Source: Oscillatoriaceae cyanobacterium Prado104 (GTDB lineage Bacteria; Cyanobacteriota; Cyanobacteriia; Cyanobacteriales; Microcoleaceae). Taken from it: 64,000 nt of DNA. Position 1 is the stretch's first letter. Each line of letters begins with the position of its first letter. Of the stretch, positions 8,733-17,750 are shown piece after piece. Made by a program: the position numbers and the translations under genes. The stretch spans positions 21,585 to 85,584 of the forward strand of contig JALOON010000021.1 in the NCBI GenBank assembly GCA_025454405.1, in the 5' to 3' direction. The notes under the pieces are model-generated. The model saw only the letters and a program-made list of their open reading frames with translations. It did no database searches and was not told the DNA's origin.

Positions 8733-9456
8733 CCTATATACCAGAATCAAAATTAATTTATGCGATCGTACTGAGAAATTTTGCTCGTTTTGCCAACACT
8801 AACGGGCGAATTTCTCGATTTTTACGATTTAAGGAAAAATTTAACTTGCACCGGTAGACAAATCCCTTAAAAAATGATATAAATCAGGTGTGAGACCCTT
8901 CGAGGGTTAAAACAAATCTCATCCTAAATCCAATTTAAAAGCCCTTTTGATAAAGCTCGAAGCCTAAAATCGCTGGTGACTTCTCAGTCGAATGTTTTGT
9001 CTCAGTTCGGCTGGCCGGTATAACTACAAGAACTTGAGCCACCTCCTGTTCTCGCCAGCAAACGCTCTCAGTTAAGAATAAAAAGGGTTGGGAAACCGGA
9101 ATAGAGAGATCGACCGAGCAAATTCAGATCGGGCAGGAATGTCAGGACAGGAATTTTGCTATTTCCACAAAAAAAGGGTGTTCATCTGCCAGTAATGCCG
9201 GGTCAGTATCGATCGCGATCGATCTGACCGCACTAAATTTAGAAAAGCCAACTAATGCAGGGATTTAAAAGTACAAACTAGGGGTAACTCGTGTCCGAAC
9301 TCCCTGCGGGAGTTAACGGCAATAAACACTCTCATTCAAGCAGGAATCTGACATTAACCTAGCTTGTCCGGGTTTGTAGGGGTTGTCACCGAAAAGACAC
9401 TTTTAACCTCAAATGGCATTTCTTACACCTGACAGATATGGAGGGGATTCCAAACA
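8733..9456. other. Long intergenic region and leader of the triple-PAS kinase
   Basis: 720 bp without a gene. Small perfect hairpins are visible: ACCCT-TCG-AGGGT at 8895-8907 and AACTCCC-TGC-GGGAGTT at 9298-9314. A GGAGGGG ribosome-binding site at 9440-9446 precedes the GTG start at 9457. I see no tRNA or known riboswitch, but a structured leader or small RNA is possible. Confidence 0.4.
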
Positions 9457-11646
9457 GTGCAAACTAAGCCAGTTAAGCAGGAAAGTCAGATACTGGGAAC
9501 GTATGCTGGCGGAAAAACCCTGATTCCCAACCAGCTCGCAGACGCAGCAGCCGTACCCGACAATGAAGATAGATTGCGGCGGTACGTGGAACATTCGCCC
9601 GATGCCGTGGCGATTATAGACTGCGAAATGCGTTACGTGACTGTTTCTCGTCGCTGGGAAACAGATTGTGGCTTGGATGCAGGCGAGGCAATCGGTCGAT
9701 TTCACTGGGAAGTGTTTCACAACGTGCCGCAATATTGGTTGCAAAATGCACGGGCTTGTTTGGCTGGAATTTTAGAATACAGCGAATTTGTAGAAATGCG
9801 TCCGATCGAACCTGTTGCAGAAAATGCGCGTTCCGGGCGCTGGGAATGGGTAAAATGGGTAATTCAGCCTTGGAAAAATAGTTCAGGGGCGATCGGCGGT
9901 TCGATCGTATTTACAGAGAAAGTAGCCAGCGAAATTGCTTCAGAAAATTGCAGCAAACAGCCGTCTGAGGTGAAAAGCCAACAGTTAGAAATAGCGGATT
10001 TGCTAACTAAAATTGCTCTCGATCGCGCTCCAGATACAGTTTTTTGCATCTCTTCAGACGGTCGCATTGACTACGCCAATGAAGCCGCTGTTCGAGTCCT
10101 CGGCTACTCGCAATCCGAACTGCTAGAACTAACAGTTAGCGACATCGATCCGCATTTGCTTGCTGCAGATTGGTCGGCGCACTGGGAGGAACTCAAACTG
10201 GCAGGCAACCTGACTTTTGAATCGAGTTACAAAACCAAAGAAGGCGCGACTTTACCCGTCGAAGTTAAAGTAAGTTATTTAGAATGGGGCGACCGCCAAT
10301 ACTGCTGCACGATTGCCCGAGATATCTGCGATCGCAAAGCAGCAGAATCAGCACTTTTAGAAGCTAAAGAACAACTGCAAGCTGTTTTAGATGCCGTCCC
10401 CGGATTCGTTTCTTGGGTCAGTTCCGATTTGCGCTACTTGGGAGTTAACAAACATTTAGCTGCTGCTTACAAATTGGAAGCAGAAACATTTATCGGTCAG
10501 AAAGTTGGTTTTTTAGATAACAGTCCTCTGTTTAACGATCTAGTTTACGAATTCTTTGCCAGCAATGCAAAAACTGTTTCTAAAGAAATAACAGTCTCCA
10601 TTAAAGACGCAACTAAAACTTATTTGATTGTCGCGCAGAAGTACCAAAAAGGTAGCACGGCGGTGTTTGTCGGCTTGGACGTTACAGAACGGAAACAAAC
10701 TCTTTTAGCTTTGCAAGAATCCGAAGAACGCCTGCGGCAGCAGGCTGCAAAATTAGAGCAAACTTTGTTGGTTTTGCGACGGACTCAAACTCAATTAATT
10801 CAAACAGAAAAAATGTCTTTTCTGGGGCAGTTGATGGCAGGAATAGCTCACGAGATTAACAATCCAGTAAGTTTCATTTCCGGCAATATCAGCCACGCCA
10901 GCGGCTACATCAACGACACGATCGAATTATTAGGGCTTTATCAAAAGCATTACCCAGATCCAGCGGAAGAAATTCAAGCTCGGTTAGAACAATTGGATGT
11001 AGAATTTATCAAAAAAGATGCGAGCGAACTGCTGCGATCGATGAAAGTAGGTTCGGAAAGAATTCGAGATGTCGTGCGATCGCTCCGCTTGTTCTCGCGT
11101 CCCGACGAAGCTGAAATGAAGCCCGCAGATATCCATGAAGGCTTGGACAGCACTTTGCTAATCCTGCAAAATCGCCTGCAGGCTAAAGGCGGGCGTCCGG
11201 GGATTAATTTAATCAAAGAATACGGTAATTTACCCAAGGTAGAGTGTTATGCCGGACAGTTAAATCAAGTGTTCATGCACTTGCTAACCAACGCGATCGA
11301 CGCTTTAGAAGAAGGGGGTAAAAACTCTGAAAAATACGATAAGATAGGTCAAGAGCGATCGAAAATTCACGCACCGCACCCTCAAATCCGAATTCGGACT
11401 GAAGTAGTAGCTGAAACCGAAGTAGCAATCTCGATTAGCGACAACGGTCCCGGCATGACAGAAGAAGTTCTAGCCTGTATTTTTGACCCTTTATTTACTA
11501 CAAAATCTCCGGGTACGAGTACGGGTTTGGGGCTGGCAATTTCTCACCATTTAATAGTAGAGAAACATGGAGGTCAACTGTATTGTTTTTCTCAACCAGA
11601 AAAAGGAACAGAATTGATAATTCAAATTGCGATCGATCGATGTTAG
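9457..11646 (+). CDS. PAS-PAS-PAS sensor histidine kinase
   Basis: 729 residues, cytoplasmic (no membrane segment). Three PAS-like domains (about 40-155, 185-295 and 300-415) precede a coiled coil (415-452) and a kinase core. The phospho-acceptor is His465 in GIAHEINNPVSF, the N-box is MHLLTNAIDAL, and the G boxes are SDNGPGMTEE and STGLGLAIS. This AHEINNPV kinase class is expanded in cyanobacteria; the same core ends the giant kinase at 46792-52302. The start is GTG, supported by GGAGGGG ten bases upstream. No response regulator gene is adjacent, so its partner is elsewhere. Confidence 0.92.
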   Translation: MQTKPVKQESQILGTYAGGKTLIPNQLADAAAVPDNEDRLRRYVEHSPDAVAIIDCEMRYVTVSRRWETDCGLDAGEAIGRFHWEVFHNVPQYWLQNARACLAGILEYSEFVEMRPIEPVAENARSGRWEWVKWVIQPWKNSSGAIGGSIVFTEKVASEIASENCSKQPSEVKSQQLEIADLLTKIALDRAPDTVFCISSDGRIDYANEAAVRVLGYSQSELLELTVSDIDPHLLAADWSAHWEELKLAGNLTFESSYKTKEGATLPVEVKVSYLEWGDRQYCCTIARDICDRKAAESALLEAKEQLQAVLDAVPGFVSWVSSDLRYLGVNKHLAAAYKLEAETFIGQKVGFLDNSPLFNDLVYEFFASNAKTVSKEITVSIKDATKTYLIVAQKYQKGSTAVFVGLDVTERKQTLLALQESEERLRQQAAKLEQTLLVLRRTQTQLIQTEKMSFLGQLMAGIAHEINNPVSFISGNISHASGYINDTIELLGLYQKHYPDPAEEIQARLEQLDVEFIKKDASELLRSMKVGSERIRDVVRSLRLFSRPDEAEMKPADIHEGLDSTLLILQNRLQAKGGRPGINLIKEYGNLPKVECYAGQLNQVFMHLLTNAIDALEEGGKNSEKYDKIGQERSKIHAPHPQIRIRTEVVAETEVAISISDNGPGMTEEVLACIFDPLFTTKSPGTSTGLGLAISHHLIVEKHGGQLYCFSQPEKGTELIIQIAIDRC

Positions 11647-11765
11647 TTGACAGTTGATAGTTGACAGTTGACAGTTAAGAAAAGTTTTGAGTTTTGAGTT
11701 TTGAGTTTTGAATTAAGAAATGTCTTTAACTCAAAACTTAAAATTTAAAACTCAAAACTCCCGAT
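11643..11765. repeat. AGTTGAC and GAGTTTT heptamer repeats
   Basis: Tandem GTTGACA/GTTGATA units (11645-11680) and TTTTGAG/AACTCAAA units (11685-11760) fill the gap between the kinase stop and the TIGR03792 gene. The second block is self-complementary and could fold into a hairpin. Confidence 0.7.
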
Positions 11766-11794
11766 AGATTACCAATTCCCAATTCCCAAATTCT

Positions 11795-12088
11795 ATGATA
11801 ATCGAGTGGCTGAAATTTAAAGTACCTGCCGAAAAATCGGACGCATTTATCAAGCGAGACGAGGAAGTTTGGACGGCTGGACTCAAAAGTTTTCCCGGTT
11901 TTTTAGGCAAAGAAACTTGGATAAATACAGAGCAAGAAGAAGTTGTAATGTTAATTCGCTGGCGATCGAGAGAGGAATGGAAGTCAGTTCCGCAAAGCAT
12001 TATAGACGAATTAGATAGCAAAATGGGCGAGTTGCAAATGCCGATCGCGGAAAGCAAAGAATATCAAGTGCGCAAGTTTTTGCATTAG
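11795..12088 (+). CDS. TIGR03792-family protein (dimeric alpha+beta barrel-like)
   Basis: 97 residues beginning MIIEWLKFKVPAEKSDAF and containing the GFLGKETW and RWRSREEWKSVP stretches typical of the cyanobacterial TIGR03792 family, which resembles antibiotic-biosynthesis-monooxygenase/Dabb barrels. The biochemical function is unknown. The length is complete. No operon partner lies on the same strand; heptamer repeats follow the stop. Confidence 0.8.
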   Translation: MIIEWLKFKVPAEKSDAFIKRDEEVWTAGLKSFPGFLGKETWINTEQEEVVMLIRWRSREEWKSVPQSIIDELDSKMGELQMPIAESKEYQVRKFLH

Positions 12089-12141
12089 TCAGTCATTAGT
12101 CATTAGTCATTAGTCATTAGTCATTAGTCATTAGTCATTAG
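12087..12141. repeat. AGTCATT heptamer tandem repeat
   Basis: About seven AGTCATT units sit between convergent genes, and the last unit runs into the stop codon of the small gene at 12138. Same family as the block at 7127-7222. Confidence 0.8.
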
Positions 12142-12374
12142 ATATCTCTCATCTGCTGCCAATCAATTGCTGCAACCCAGAGACTTTCCTCTTCGGAAAA
12201 TTGCACCACCCCATAAACTTCTAATTCTTCGCTATAAATAACAAGCACTTGACCTTGTTGCAACTTAATATTTTGGAGTCTCAAATCTTCGATCGTTCCC
12301 ACACAATTTAGACGGAGGCGACCTCGTTCATCCGCATTGTGGAAGTCGGCAAAAATTCTCGGGTGACTCATCAT
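12138..12374 (-). CDS. Conserved cyanobacterial small protein, unknown function
   Basis: 78 residues (MSHPRIFADFHNADERGRLR start region) ending in a region typical of small cyanobacterial conserved proteins often found beside DUF2442 or Uma2 genes. No catalytic motif is visible. It is the last gene of a three-gene set on the minus strand after two DUF2442 genes (18-bp gap), so I infer it is co-transcribed and possibly part of the same toxin-antitoxin-like unit. The initiator could be either of two consecutive methionines. Confidence 0.65.
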   Translation of the reverse strand: MMSHPRIFADFHNADERGRLRLNCVGTIEDLRLQNIKLQQGQVLVIYSEELEVYGVVQFSEEESLWVAAIDWQQMRDI

Positions 12375-12392
12375 TTTACTCCGATCTTTGCG

Positions 12393-12689
12393 TTAGCCAG
12401 TGCGCGTAGATAACCAACGTTCCAACGACTTCTGACTTTCACCACTGCGCCTACCTGCTAACAAACCTTCAATTCCAATATGTTCGTCTATATCTGCCCA
12501 TTCGATCGCGCAGCCATCACCCAGCAATTGCCAATTTTGTCGTTCGCGGGCCGAGGCGTGCATCAAACGGGGATACCAAACCAGAGGGACGCTGATGCTG
12601 CGACCGTCAGCCAAATCTACAATCAGCTTCTCATCAGTGACACTAACTTGGCTAGCGATCGGTTCCGTAATAAATAATGGGTTTGACAT
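12393..12689 (-). CDS. DUF2442 family protein (second of pair)
   Basis: 98 residues. A longer frame extends upstream, but the ATG at 12689 (MSNPLFITEPIASQVSVTD) is chosen because it gives the family length and avoids overlap with the preceding gene. The DUF2442 signature is clear: an acidic strand (EKLIVDLADGRSISVPLVWYPRL), then ARERQNWQLLGDGCAIEW and the D-HIGIEGLLAG end. Such proteins are suspected antitoxin or DNA-binding modules, usually paired with DUF4160. Here two DUF2442 proteins are encoded seven bases apart with no DUF4160 partner. Confidence 0.85.
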   Translation of the reverse strand: MSNPLFITEPIASQVSVTDEKLIVDLADGRSISVPLVWYPRLMHASARERQNWQLLGDGCAIEWADIDEHIGIEGLLAGRRSGESQKSLERWLSTRTG

Positions 12690-12696
12690 TGCCAGA

Positions 12697-12972
12697 CTAT
12701 AGAGTTGGGCAAGGAGCAATCGATTCTGCTGTTGTGTCTTCGAGCTGACTGGTAAGATAGAGAGTATCCCGACTAAAATCTTGCTCGTGAGGCCATTGAA
12801 TGCTACCAAAACAGAGTTTGACTTGTTGAAAATACTCGATGCTTTGAAGTTCGGTAAATATTCCTTTTTCGAGATAAGGCGTCACATCAAAACGCCGAAT
12901 TTCGCCATTATTAAAAGTGAGGCGAAGTTGATAGTTTGGTAAAGGTTCAACTTTGATGACTTTGGGAGACAT
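12697..12972 (-). CDS. DUF2442 family protein (first of pair)
   Basis: 91 residues starting MSPKVIKVEPLPNYQLRLTF, with the FNNGEIRRFDVTPYLEKG core and the WPHEQDFSRDTLY motif typical of the shorter DUF2442 subgroup. A GGAG lies upstream in AAGCCGGAGTAATTG. It heads the three-gene minus-strand operon 12972-12138. DUF2442 proteins often act with small partners in putative toxin-antitoxin modules; no toxin is recognisable here. Confidence 0.85.
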   Translation of the reverse strand: MSPKVIKVEPLPNYQLRLTFNNGEIRRFDVTPYLEKGIFTELQSIEYFQQVKLCFGSIQWPHEQDFSRDTLYLTSQLEDTTAESIAPCPTL

Positions 12973-13127
12973 ACAATTACTCCGGCTTATTGGAGGGGAT
13001 TAATATGGAAATTACGGGCATGACGAGAGTTTTTGGGCAAGGATGATGATTTCTATTGTAGCCGATCGCTCTTGTTTGCAAAGAATAAAAAAGCCGATCG
13101 CACCCCCAAAAAAACCTCGATCGCCCT

Positions 13128-13212
13128 TAATTCCCCTCTTCCTTCTTCCCTCTTCCTTCTTCCTTCTTCCTTCTTCCCTCTTCCTTCTTCTTCCTTCTTC
13201 CTTCTTCCTTCA
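13128..13212. repeat. CTTCCTTCTTCC pyrimidine tract
   Basis: An 85-bp homopyrimidine run of CTTCTTCC/CTCTTCC units lies about 40 bp before the M48-like gene. It could form triplex-type DNA; no gene is supported across it. Confidence 0.85.
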
Positions 13213-13253
13213 AGTGAGGCTATCTTAGAAAAGACGCTAGCGCAAGCACTGTC

Positions 13254-15740
13254 ATGGCATCTCCAAACGATCGAAACACGGCGAATTCATCTGTGAAACA
13301 GTCTCTGGAGGCTGGCTTAGCAGCTTTAAAACAACAAGAGTACGATCGGGCGATCGCCCTTTTGGCATCTGTTGCGGCAGCAGAAGCAGATCGGCCCTGG
13401 GGCGTGCGCGCGCAGATGGGCTTGGTGGCTGCCTACAAAGCAACTGGCAACCTCAAAGAAGCGATCGTCCTGTGCTCTTCCCTCACCAACAACCCCAATT
13501 CTCAAGTTAAAGCTTGGGCCGATCGGGCTTTGAAAGAATTGCTCGAGTTGCGCCCGCCAACAGGACAACAAACTCCAGAAACACTCGAAGAAATTTCTGC
13601 CGCCACAAATTCCCCAACTCCGCCAGAAACAGGTTTCGTTCCCTTTGGCGGCGAAACGCCAAAACCCAAAATAACGCCCGCTAATGCTGCCGGATTTGTA
13701 GCCTTTGAACCGGAAATCGGCTCTGCAACACACAAAAACGTACCGCCATCAAGTCCCGAACCGCCAACTGTTGGGAGTGCTGAATTTACCCCGGAAACCG
13801 CTGCAGCAGGGGAATTCCCCGCCACCGATACAGATATTAGCGACGGCAACAGTATCGAATTTCCCGCCGATCTTTCCCTGTTGCTAACTGGGGATACGGC
13901 CGAACATACTTGGCAGCAAGCGGGGCGGGCTAAGGGGTGGCGGCCTCTCAAACCGCTGAAATTGACGGGTTTGCGGATCGAAGCTGTTGTTTCGATCGTC
14001 GCCCTGTTTTTTGCAAGCCGATTTGTCCTGCGATTCCTGATGGGGTCAGTTAATTCATTTTTAGTTCAGCTTTACATATATATCAGGCTGCCTTTTATCA
14101 AACCAATTCAACTTCTGTACCGCGATCCGACTTTATTTTTGCAAATTCTGTTTGGGCTGCTGTTGGTGGCATCGCCGTGGGCGATCGATTTGTTGCTGAA
14201 ACTGTTTTGCGGCATCGCACCCCTGCGGGCAACTGTTTTATCAAAGCACAGCAAAGAAGCAGGCCGGGTAATGCGGAGTTTTTGCAAAAAACAAGGGATG
14301 CGGGAACCCCTGCTGCAACTTTTGCCGATCGATCTTCCCGTTGCTTTCAGTTACGGCGGTTTGCCTCGATTTGCACGAATTGCTGTGAGTCAGGGACTGT
14401 TGGAACAGTTGGCAGAAGATGAAATTGCTGCAATTTTTGCTCGCGAATTGGGGCATATCGCGCACTGGGATTTTGCGCCGATGTCTCTAGCTGTATTGGT
14501 TTTGCAAATTCCTTATTTAATTTACTGGCAAGTCGCGCATTGGGGCGAACGGCTGTCCGATTTAATGACAGTTCCATTGATCCGTGCCGCCGTCAAGTTG
14601 GTGGCGGGGGCAATTTCTGCCTGCAGTTACGGGATTTATAAGTTGTTGAAGTGGCCGATGTTGTGGCTGTCGCGTCGGAGGGTATTTTTTAGCGATCGAA
14701 CTGCGGCGGAAATTACCGGCAATCCCAACGGTTTGACGCGGGCGATCGGAAAAATTGCGATCGCCACTGCTAGCTGTATCGAACAACAAAAACAAACCAG
14801 TTATTTTCTTGAAAGTTTCGATTTGTTGTTGCCGGTGGGCGTGGGGCAGGCGATAACCTTGGGTTCGGCCGCCCAGCATTCATCTTTGGAACCGATTCTG
14901 TTGTGGGATGTCGCGAATCCTTGGCGCAACTGGCTGACAGTTAACTGCACGCATCCTTTGCTGGGAGAACGTTTAAAATTATTGGCACTCTACGCTCAAT
15001 TTTGGAAATTGGAGACTGAGTTAGATTTGGCAAGTTTATCGGATTCTGAGCCAGCTAGCAAGGGAAAATTGGCATTTTTTAAATCAATTTTCCAATCGCA
15101 AAACTCAAAACTCTTGTTGCAAGGCGCGCCGTTTTTTGGGATTCCGATGAGTTTGGCAATTGTGGGGGTTTTGTGGTCGATCGGGGCAATTTTGTCAAGG
15201 ACGAGTATTTGGCAGTTTGACTGGTTGTTGGGCGATCGATCGATTTTGTGGGGCTGTTTGCCGATCGGGTTTAGCCTCGGCACTTTGTGGCGGATCAATT
15301 CTTTTTTCCCGGATATTCCGGCGCGAAAAGTTGGGGAATTGAGTTTGCCGGAGATTTTGTCAAATCCCGAGACTTTGCCGCTGGATGCTAAGCCGGTGAA
15401 ATTGGAAGGAAAACTTTTAGGTCGATCGGGCATCAGCAATTGGCTGGGACAAGATTTGATTTTGGAAACAGATTCGGGATTGGTGAGGTTGCACTACGTT
15501 TCGAGATTTGGTCCGATCGGATCTTGGTGGCCCGTATCCGTGCGCCCGATCGACTTGCTGGGAAAATCGGTAACAGTGACGGGCTGGCTGCGCCGGGGGG
15601 CCACACTGGCGATCGACCTCGAAACCCTGCGCGCCTCCGGAGGCAAAGTCAGCAACAGCGGACACCCTATCTGGTCGGCAATTTTAGCCTTCGTCGCCGC
15701 CTTCTGGGGCGCTTACATCATCGTTCAAGGCGGAAGATAG
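13254..15740 (+). CDS. M48-like membrane metallopeptidase with altered zinc motif
   Basis: 828 residues. Residues 10-100 form a TPR-like helical region, then a Pro/Glu-rich linker (about 105-215), and hydrophobic segments near 245-270, 285-320 and 415-435. The peptidase region contains YGGLPRFARIAVSQGLLE and EDEIAAIFARELGHIAHWDF. In M48 enzymes such as HtpX or Ste24 the zinc motif is HEXXH; here it reads Arg397-Glu-Leu-Gly-His401, a one-base change (CGC for CAC), so catalysis is doubtful. The C-terminal part (about 690-800) is a predicted beta-rich module followed by a final membrane helix (about 805-825). The protein is probably in the plasma or thylakoid membrane. ATG at 13254 is the first in frame. 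Confidence 0.82.
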   Translation: MASPNDRNTANSSVKQSLEAGLAALKQQEYDRAIALLASVAAAEADRPWGVRAQMGLVAAYKATGNLKEAIVLCSSLTNNPNSQVKAWADRALKELLELRPPTGQQTPETLEEISAATNSPTPPETGFVPFGGETPKPKITPANAAGFVAFEPEIGSATHKNVPPSSPEPPTVGSAEFTPETAAAGEFPATDTDISDGNSIEFPADLSLLLTGDTAEHTWQQAGRAKGWRPLKPLKLTGLRIEAVVSIVALFFASRFVLRFLMGSVNSFLVQLYIYIRLPFIKPIQLLYRDPTLFLQILFGLLLVASPWAIDLLLKLFCGIAPLRATVLSKHSKEAGRVMRSFCKKQGMREPLLQLLPIDLPVAFSYGGLPRFARIAVSQGLLEQLAEDEIAAIFARELGHIAHWDFAPMSLAVLVLQIPYLIYWQVAHWGERLSDLMTVPLIRAAVKLVAGAISACSYGIYKLLKWPMLWLSRRRVFFSDRTAAEITGNPNGLTRAIGKIAIATASCIEQQKQTSYFLESFDLLLPVGVGQAITLGSAAQHSSLEPILLWDVANPWRNWLTVNCTHPLLGERLKLLALYAQFWKLETELDLASLSDSEPASKGKLAFFKSIFQSQNSKLLLQGAPFFGIPMSLAIVGVLWSIGAILSRTSIWQFDWLLGDRSILWGCLPIGFSLGTLWRINSFFPDIPARKVGELSLPEILSNPETLPLDAKPVKLEGKLLGRSGISNWLGQDLILETDSGLVRLHYVSRFGPIGSWWPVSVRPIDLLGKSVTVTGWLRRGATLAIDLETLRASGGKVSNSGHPIWSAILAFVAAFWGAYIIVQGGR

Positions 15741-15892
15741 CGAGAGGGAGAGAGTGGGAGAGTGGGAGAGTGGGAGAGTGGGAGAGGGGGAGAGTGGGAG
15801 AGTGGGAGAGGGGGAGAGTGGGAGAGTGGGAGAATGCCCAATGCCCAATGCCCAATGCCCCATCCCCAATGCCCCATCCCCCATGCCCTCTT
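15741..15892. repeat. GAGAGTGG tandem repeat and CCCAATG repeat
   Basis: GGGAGAGTGGGAGAG units (about 15741-15833) are followed by CCCAATGC units (15834-15890). The repeats directly follow the M48-like stop codon. They open frames on both strands without producing a credible protein. Confidence 0.85.
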
Positions 15893-15954
15893 CTTTCATT
15901 AAGAAAAGTTGCTATTTTGCCGACAAAGTGTTACATTAATTTACATGAATCTGC

Positions 15955-16068
15955 TTGACAAAAAGAGCGCTGCGACCTGAGCGGGCTAAAACCCTTTAAG
16001 CTAGCGCGCAAAACTTGTCAACCTCCCAACACAGCAAGTTCAGCCAGCCGCTAGTCGGCTGTTTTTTT
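15955..16068 (+). ncRNA. Possible small RNA ending in an intrinsic terminator
   Basis: A TTGACA at 15955-15960 begins a GC-richer island that includes GGGCTAAAACCC and ends in the strong terminator at 16045-16068. No open frame runs through it. The island could be an independent small RNA or the 3' tail of the M48-like transcript. No good -10 box is at the right spacing from TTGACA, so this is a weak call, and I do not recognise a known RNA family. Confidence 0.25.
16045..16068 (+). terminator. Intrinsic terminator
   Basis: A perfect six-base stem CAGCCG (16045-16050) and CGGCTG (16056-16061) with a five-base loop is followed by seven T residues (16062-16068). This is the clearest rho-independent terminator in the window. 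It ends either the M48-like transcript or the candidate small RNA. Confidence 0.75.
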
Positions 16069-16684
16069 GGCACCCCGATCGCAAGTAAATTCACAAAGTC
16101 ATTCAAACGAGATCTGCTTGCAGTTAAGTTAAGAACAAAATCTTCCTAAATAACTAGCTGTGTTACCGAGGCTGTGATACCGTTAAAGAACGGTTAAACG
16201 CAGCCCGACCCAATTTAAGGGATGCAAGGGTGAGTAAAAACTTCTCAGGATGAAGAGCGAGGTAAAGTTGCAGGTTAAAAAATGTTAGCCATTTTATCCA
16301 TCACCGTATTAAACTGAATACTGGTATCTCGAACGCCTGAAATTGACATCCTTGGAAATAAATTTCTACAGTGCTGGCTATAAACATTCTGAATCAAAAC
16401 CGGAAGCAAGCAATACAGAATAGCCAATAGCCTCAACAATTGAGTGATGACTAAAAGTTTGCACAACAACCTTAGATTTAAGAGTTCTCTGCATCGGCGG
16501 CCAAGATCCGACCTTGTGAGAGTAAATCATCTTTTTCTAAAAGGTGGGGGGATCTGTTGGGGTTGGTCGGATCGACGCGCAAATTTTGCGGTAAATTCGT
16601 CTTTTGCTGCGGTTAACATTCGGTTGACTTCAGGTAATTGTGTTCGAGCAAATTAATTAAAATTCAAGTCTGGAGGAATCTTTC
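16069..16684. other. Leader region of the RRM protein gene
   Basis: About 600 bp without a gene. A perfect ACCGTT-AAAG-AACGGT hairpin is at 16179-16194. The 3' end carries GGAGG at 16671-16675 before the ATG at 16685. Cyanobacterial rbp genes are known for long regulated 5' leaders, so an untranslated leader here is plausible but unproven. Confidence 0.4.
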
Positions 16685-17224
16685 ATGTCTATTCGTTTAT
16701 ATGTCGGCAATCTACCGAAAGAACTCGATCGCCAAGAATTGCAAGAAGTTTTTGCGCCGGAGGGCGAATCTGTTACCACCAAGGTAATTACGGATCGCAA
16801 AACCGGTAAGTGCAGGGGATTTGGTTTCGTAACGGTGCTGACAGACGAACAAGCCGACCAAATTATTGAGAAATATAACGGCTTGATGTTCAAAGAAAAC
16901 CCGCTCAAGATCGAGAAAGCTCTACCTCGCACTAAGGGTAAATCCGACAAGGGCGATGAAGAACAGCAGCAGCCGCAGTCGGCGACTCCCTCACCGGCGC
17001 AACCCGTGCCCCAACAGCGCTCGGCTCCGACTCAAGGAGGAGGTGGCGGGGGCGGTGGCGGGAAGAGCAATCGCCGTCGGGGCGGCGACAAATCCCGCCG
17101 CAATACAGGAGTATCAACTTCGTCGAACGCCGATTCCGGAGCGGTACAGCCAGATCCGCGCTGGGCAAGCGCTCTGGAAGAGCTCAAGCAAAGGCTTCTG
17201 GAAGCTCAAGCTACTAATTCGTAG
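16685..17224 (+). CDS. RRM-type RNA-binding protein (Rbp family)
   Basis: 179 residues. A single N-terminal RNA-recognition motif has RNP2 LYVGNL (5-10) and RNP1 CRGFGFV (43-49). It is followed by a Gln/Pro/Ser linker, a run of nine glycines, a basic RRRGGDKSRR patch and a short amphipathic C-terminal helix. This is the layout of cyanobacterial Rbp proteins, which bind mRNA and are often cold-inducible; some help localise photosystem mRNAs. It is longer than the usual ~100-residue Rbp because of the glycine/basic tail. GGAGG at 16671-16675 fixes the start. An inverted repeat follows the stop. Confidence 0.92.
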   Translation: MSIRLYVGNLPKELDRQELQEVFAPEGESVTTKVITDRKTGKCRGFGFVTVLTDEQADQIIEKYNGLMFKENPLKIEKALPRTKGKSDKGDEEQQQPQSATPSPAQPVPQQRSAPTQGGGGGGGGGKSNRRRGGDKSRRNTGVSTSSNADSGAVQPDPRWASALEELKQRLLEAQATNS

Positions 17225-17260
17225 TCACGATCGAGCTTGTTTAATTGATATCTGGAAGGG

Positions 17261-17307
17261 GCGATCGAGAATTGGCAAACAGCTAATGCTCGATCGCTTT
17301 ATTTATT
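17261..17307 (+). terminator. Hairpin with T-rich tail after the RRM gene
   Basis: GCGATCGAG (17261-17269) pairs with CTCGATCGC (17289-17297), a nine-base perfect stem with a 19-base loop, followed by TTTATTTATT. It is a plausible terminator, although the stem contains the frequent HIP1-like GCGATCG. Confidence 0.5.
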
Positions 17308-17324
17308 ACATAATATCACCATCC

Positions 17325-17677
17325 TGTGGGGGCGGGTTCGCCGACATAATTGACACCCAACGACAAATCTCAAAAACCCGCCCCACCCCACGAAAAGATT
17401 AACAATTCATTGAATTTAATCGCCAGATCGAGCATTTTTTGGGTCGATCGGCTGGGTGGGGGCGGGTTTATCAATATTGTCGATCTGTGACACAAATTGT
17501 CGCGAACCCGCCCCTACGATATTTTGTTTTATAACACAATAAATTCATCAGGAATACATGATTTTTATTGAATTTAATCACACGATCTAGCTTGTTTTGG
17601 GTCGATCTGCGGGGTTGGGGCGGGTTGATAAATATTGTCGATCTGTGACAGAATCCCTGGCGAACCCGCCCCTACGA
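17325..17677. repeat. REPIN-like palindromic elements, array 1 (A-B-B)
   Basis: Three ~65-bp elements with arms GGGGCGGGTT and AACCCGCCCC: forward form (A) at about 17325-17388, reverse form (B) at about 17456-17518 and 17615-17677. B is the reverse complement of A (A starts TAGGGGCGGGTTCGCC, B ends GCGAACCCGCCCCTA). The A-to-B distance is 131 bp and the B-to-B distance about 159 bp, both of which recur in the other arrays. Confidence 0.8.
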
Positions 17678-17706
17678 GATCTGGCTATTTTGGGTCGATA
17701 GAACAC

Positions 17707-17750
17707 TATATCAACTATCAACTATCAACTGTCACCTGTCAACTGTTTGC
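17707..17750. repeat. CAACTAT/CAACTGT heptamers beside the CHAT gene
   Basis: Tandem CAACTAT and CAACTGT units end directly at the stop codon of the giant CHAT gene. The paralogue at 30342 has the same arrangement at 30304-30341. Confidence 0.7.

Noticed and set aside
8880..9300. Possible riboswitch upstream of the triple-PAS kinase
   Set aside because: Small hairpins exist, but I could not match any known aptamer core (no GEMM, cobalamin, glutamine or TPP consensus).
15440..15958. 172-codon + strand frame overlapping the end of the M48-like gene
   Set aside because: Out of frame with the real gene and running into GAGAGTGG repeats; no family match.
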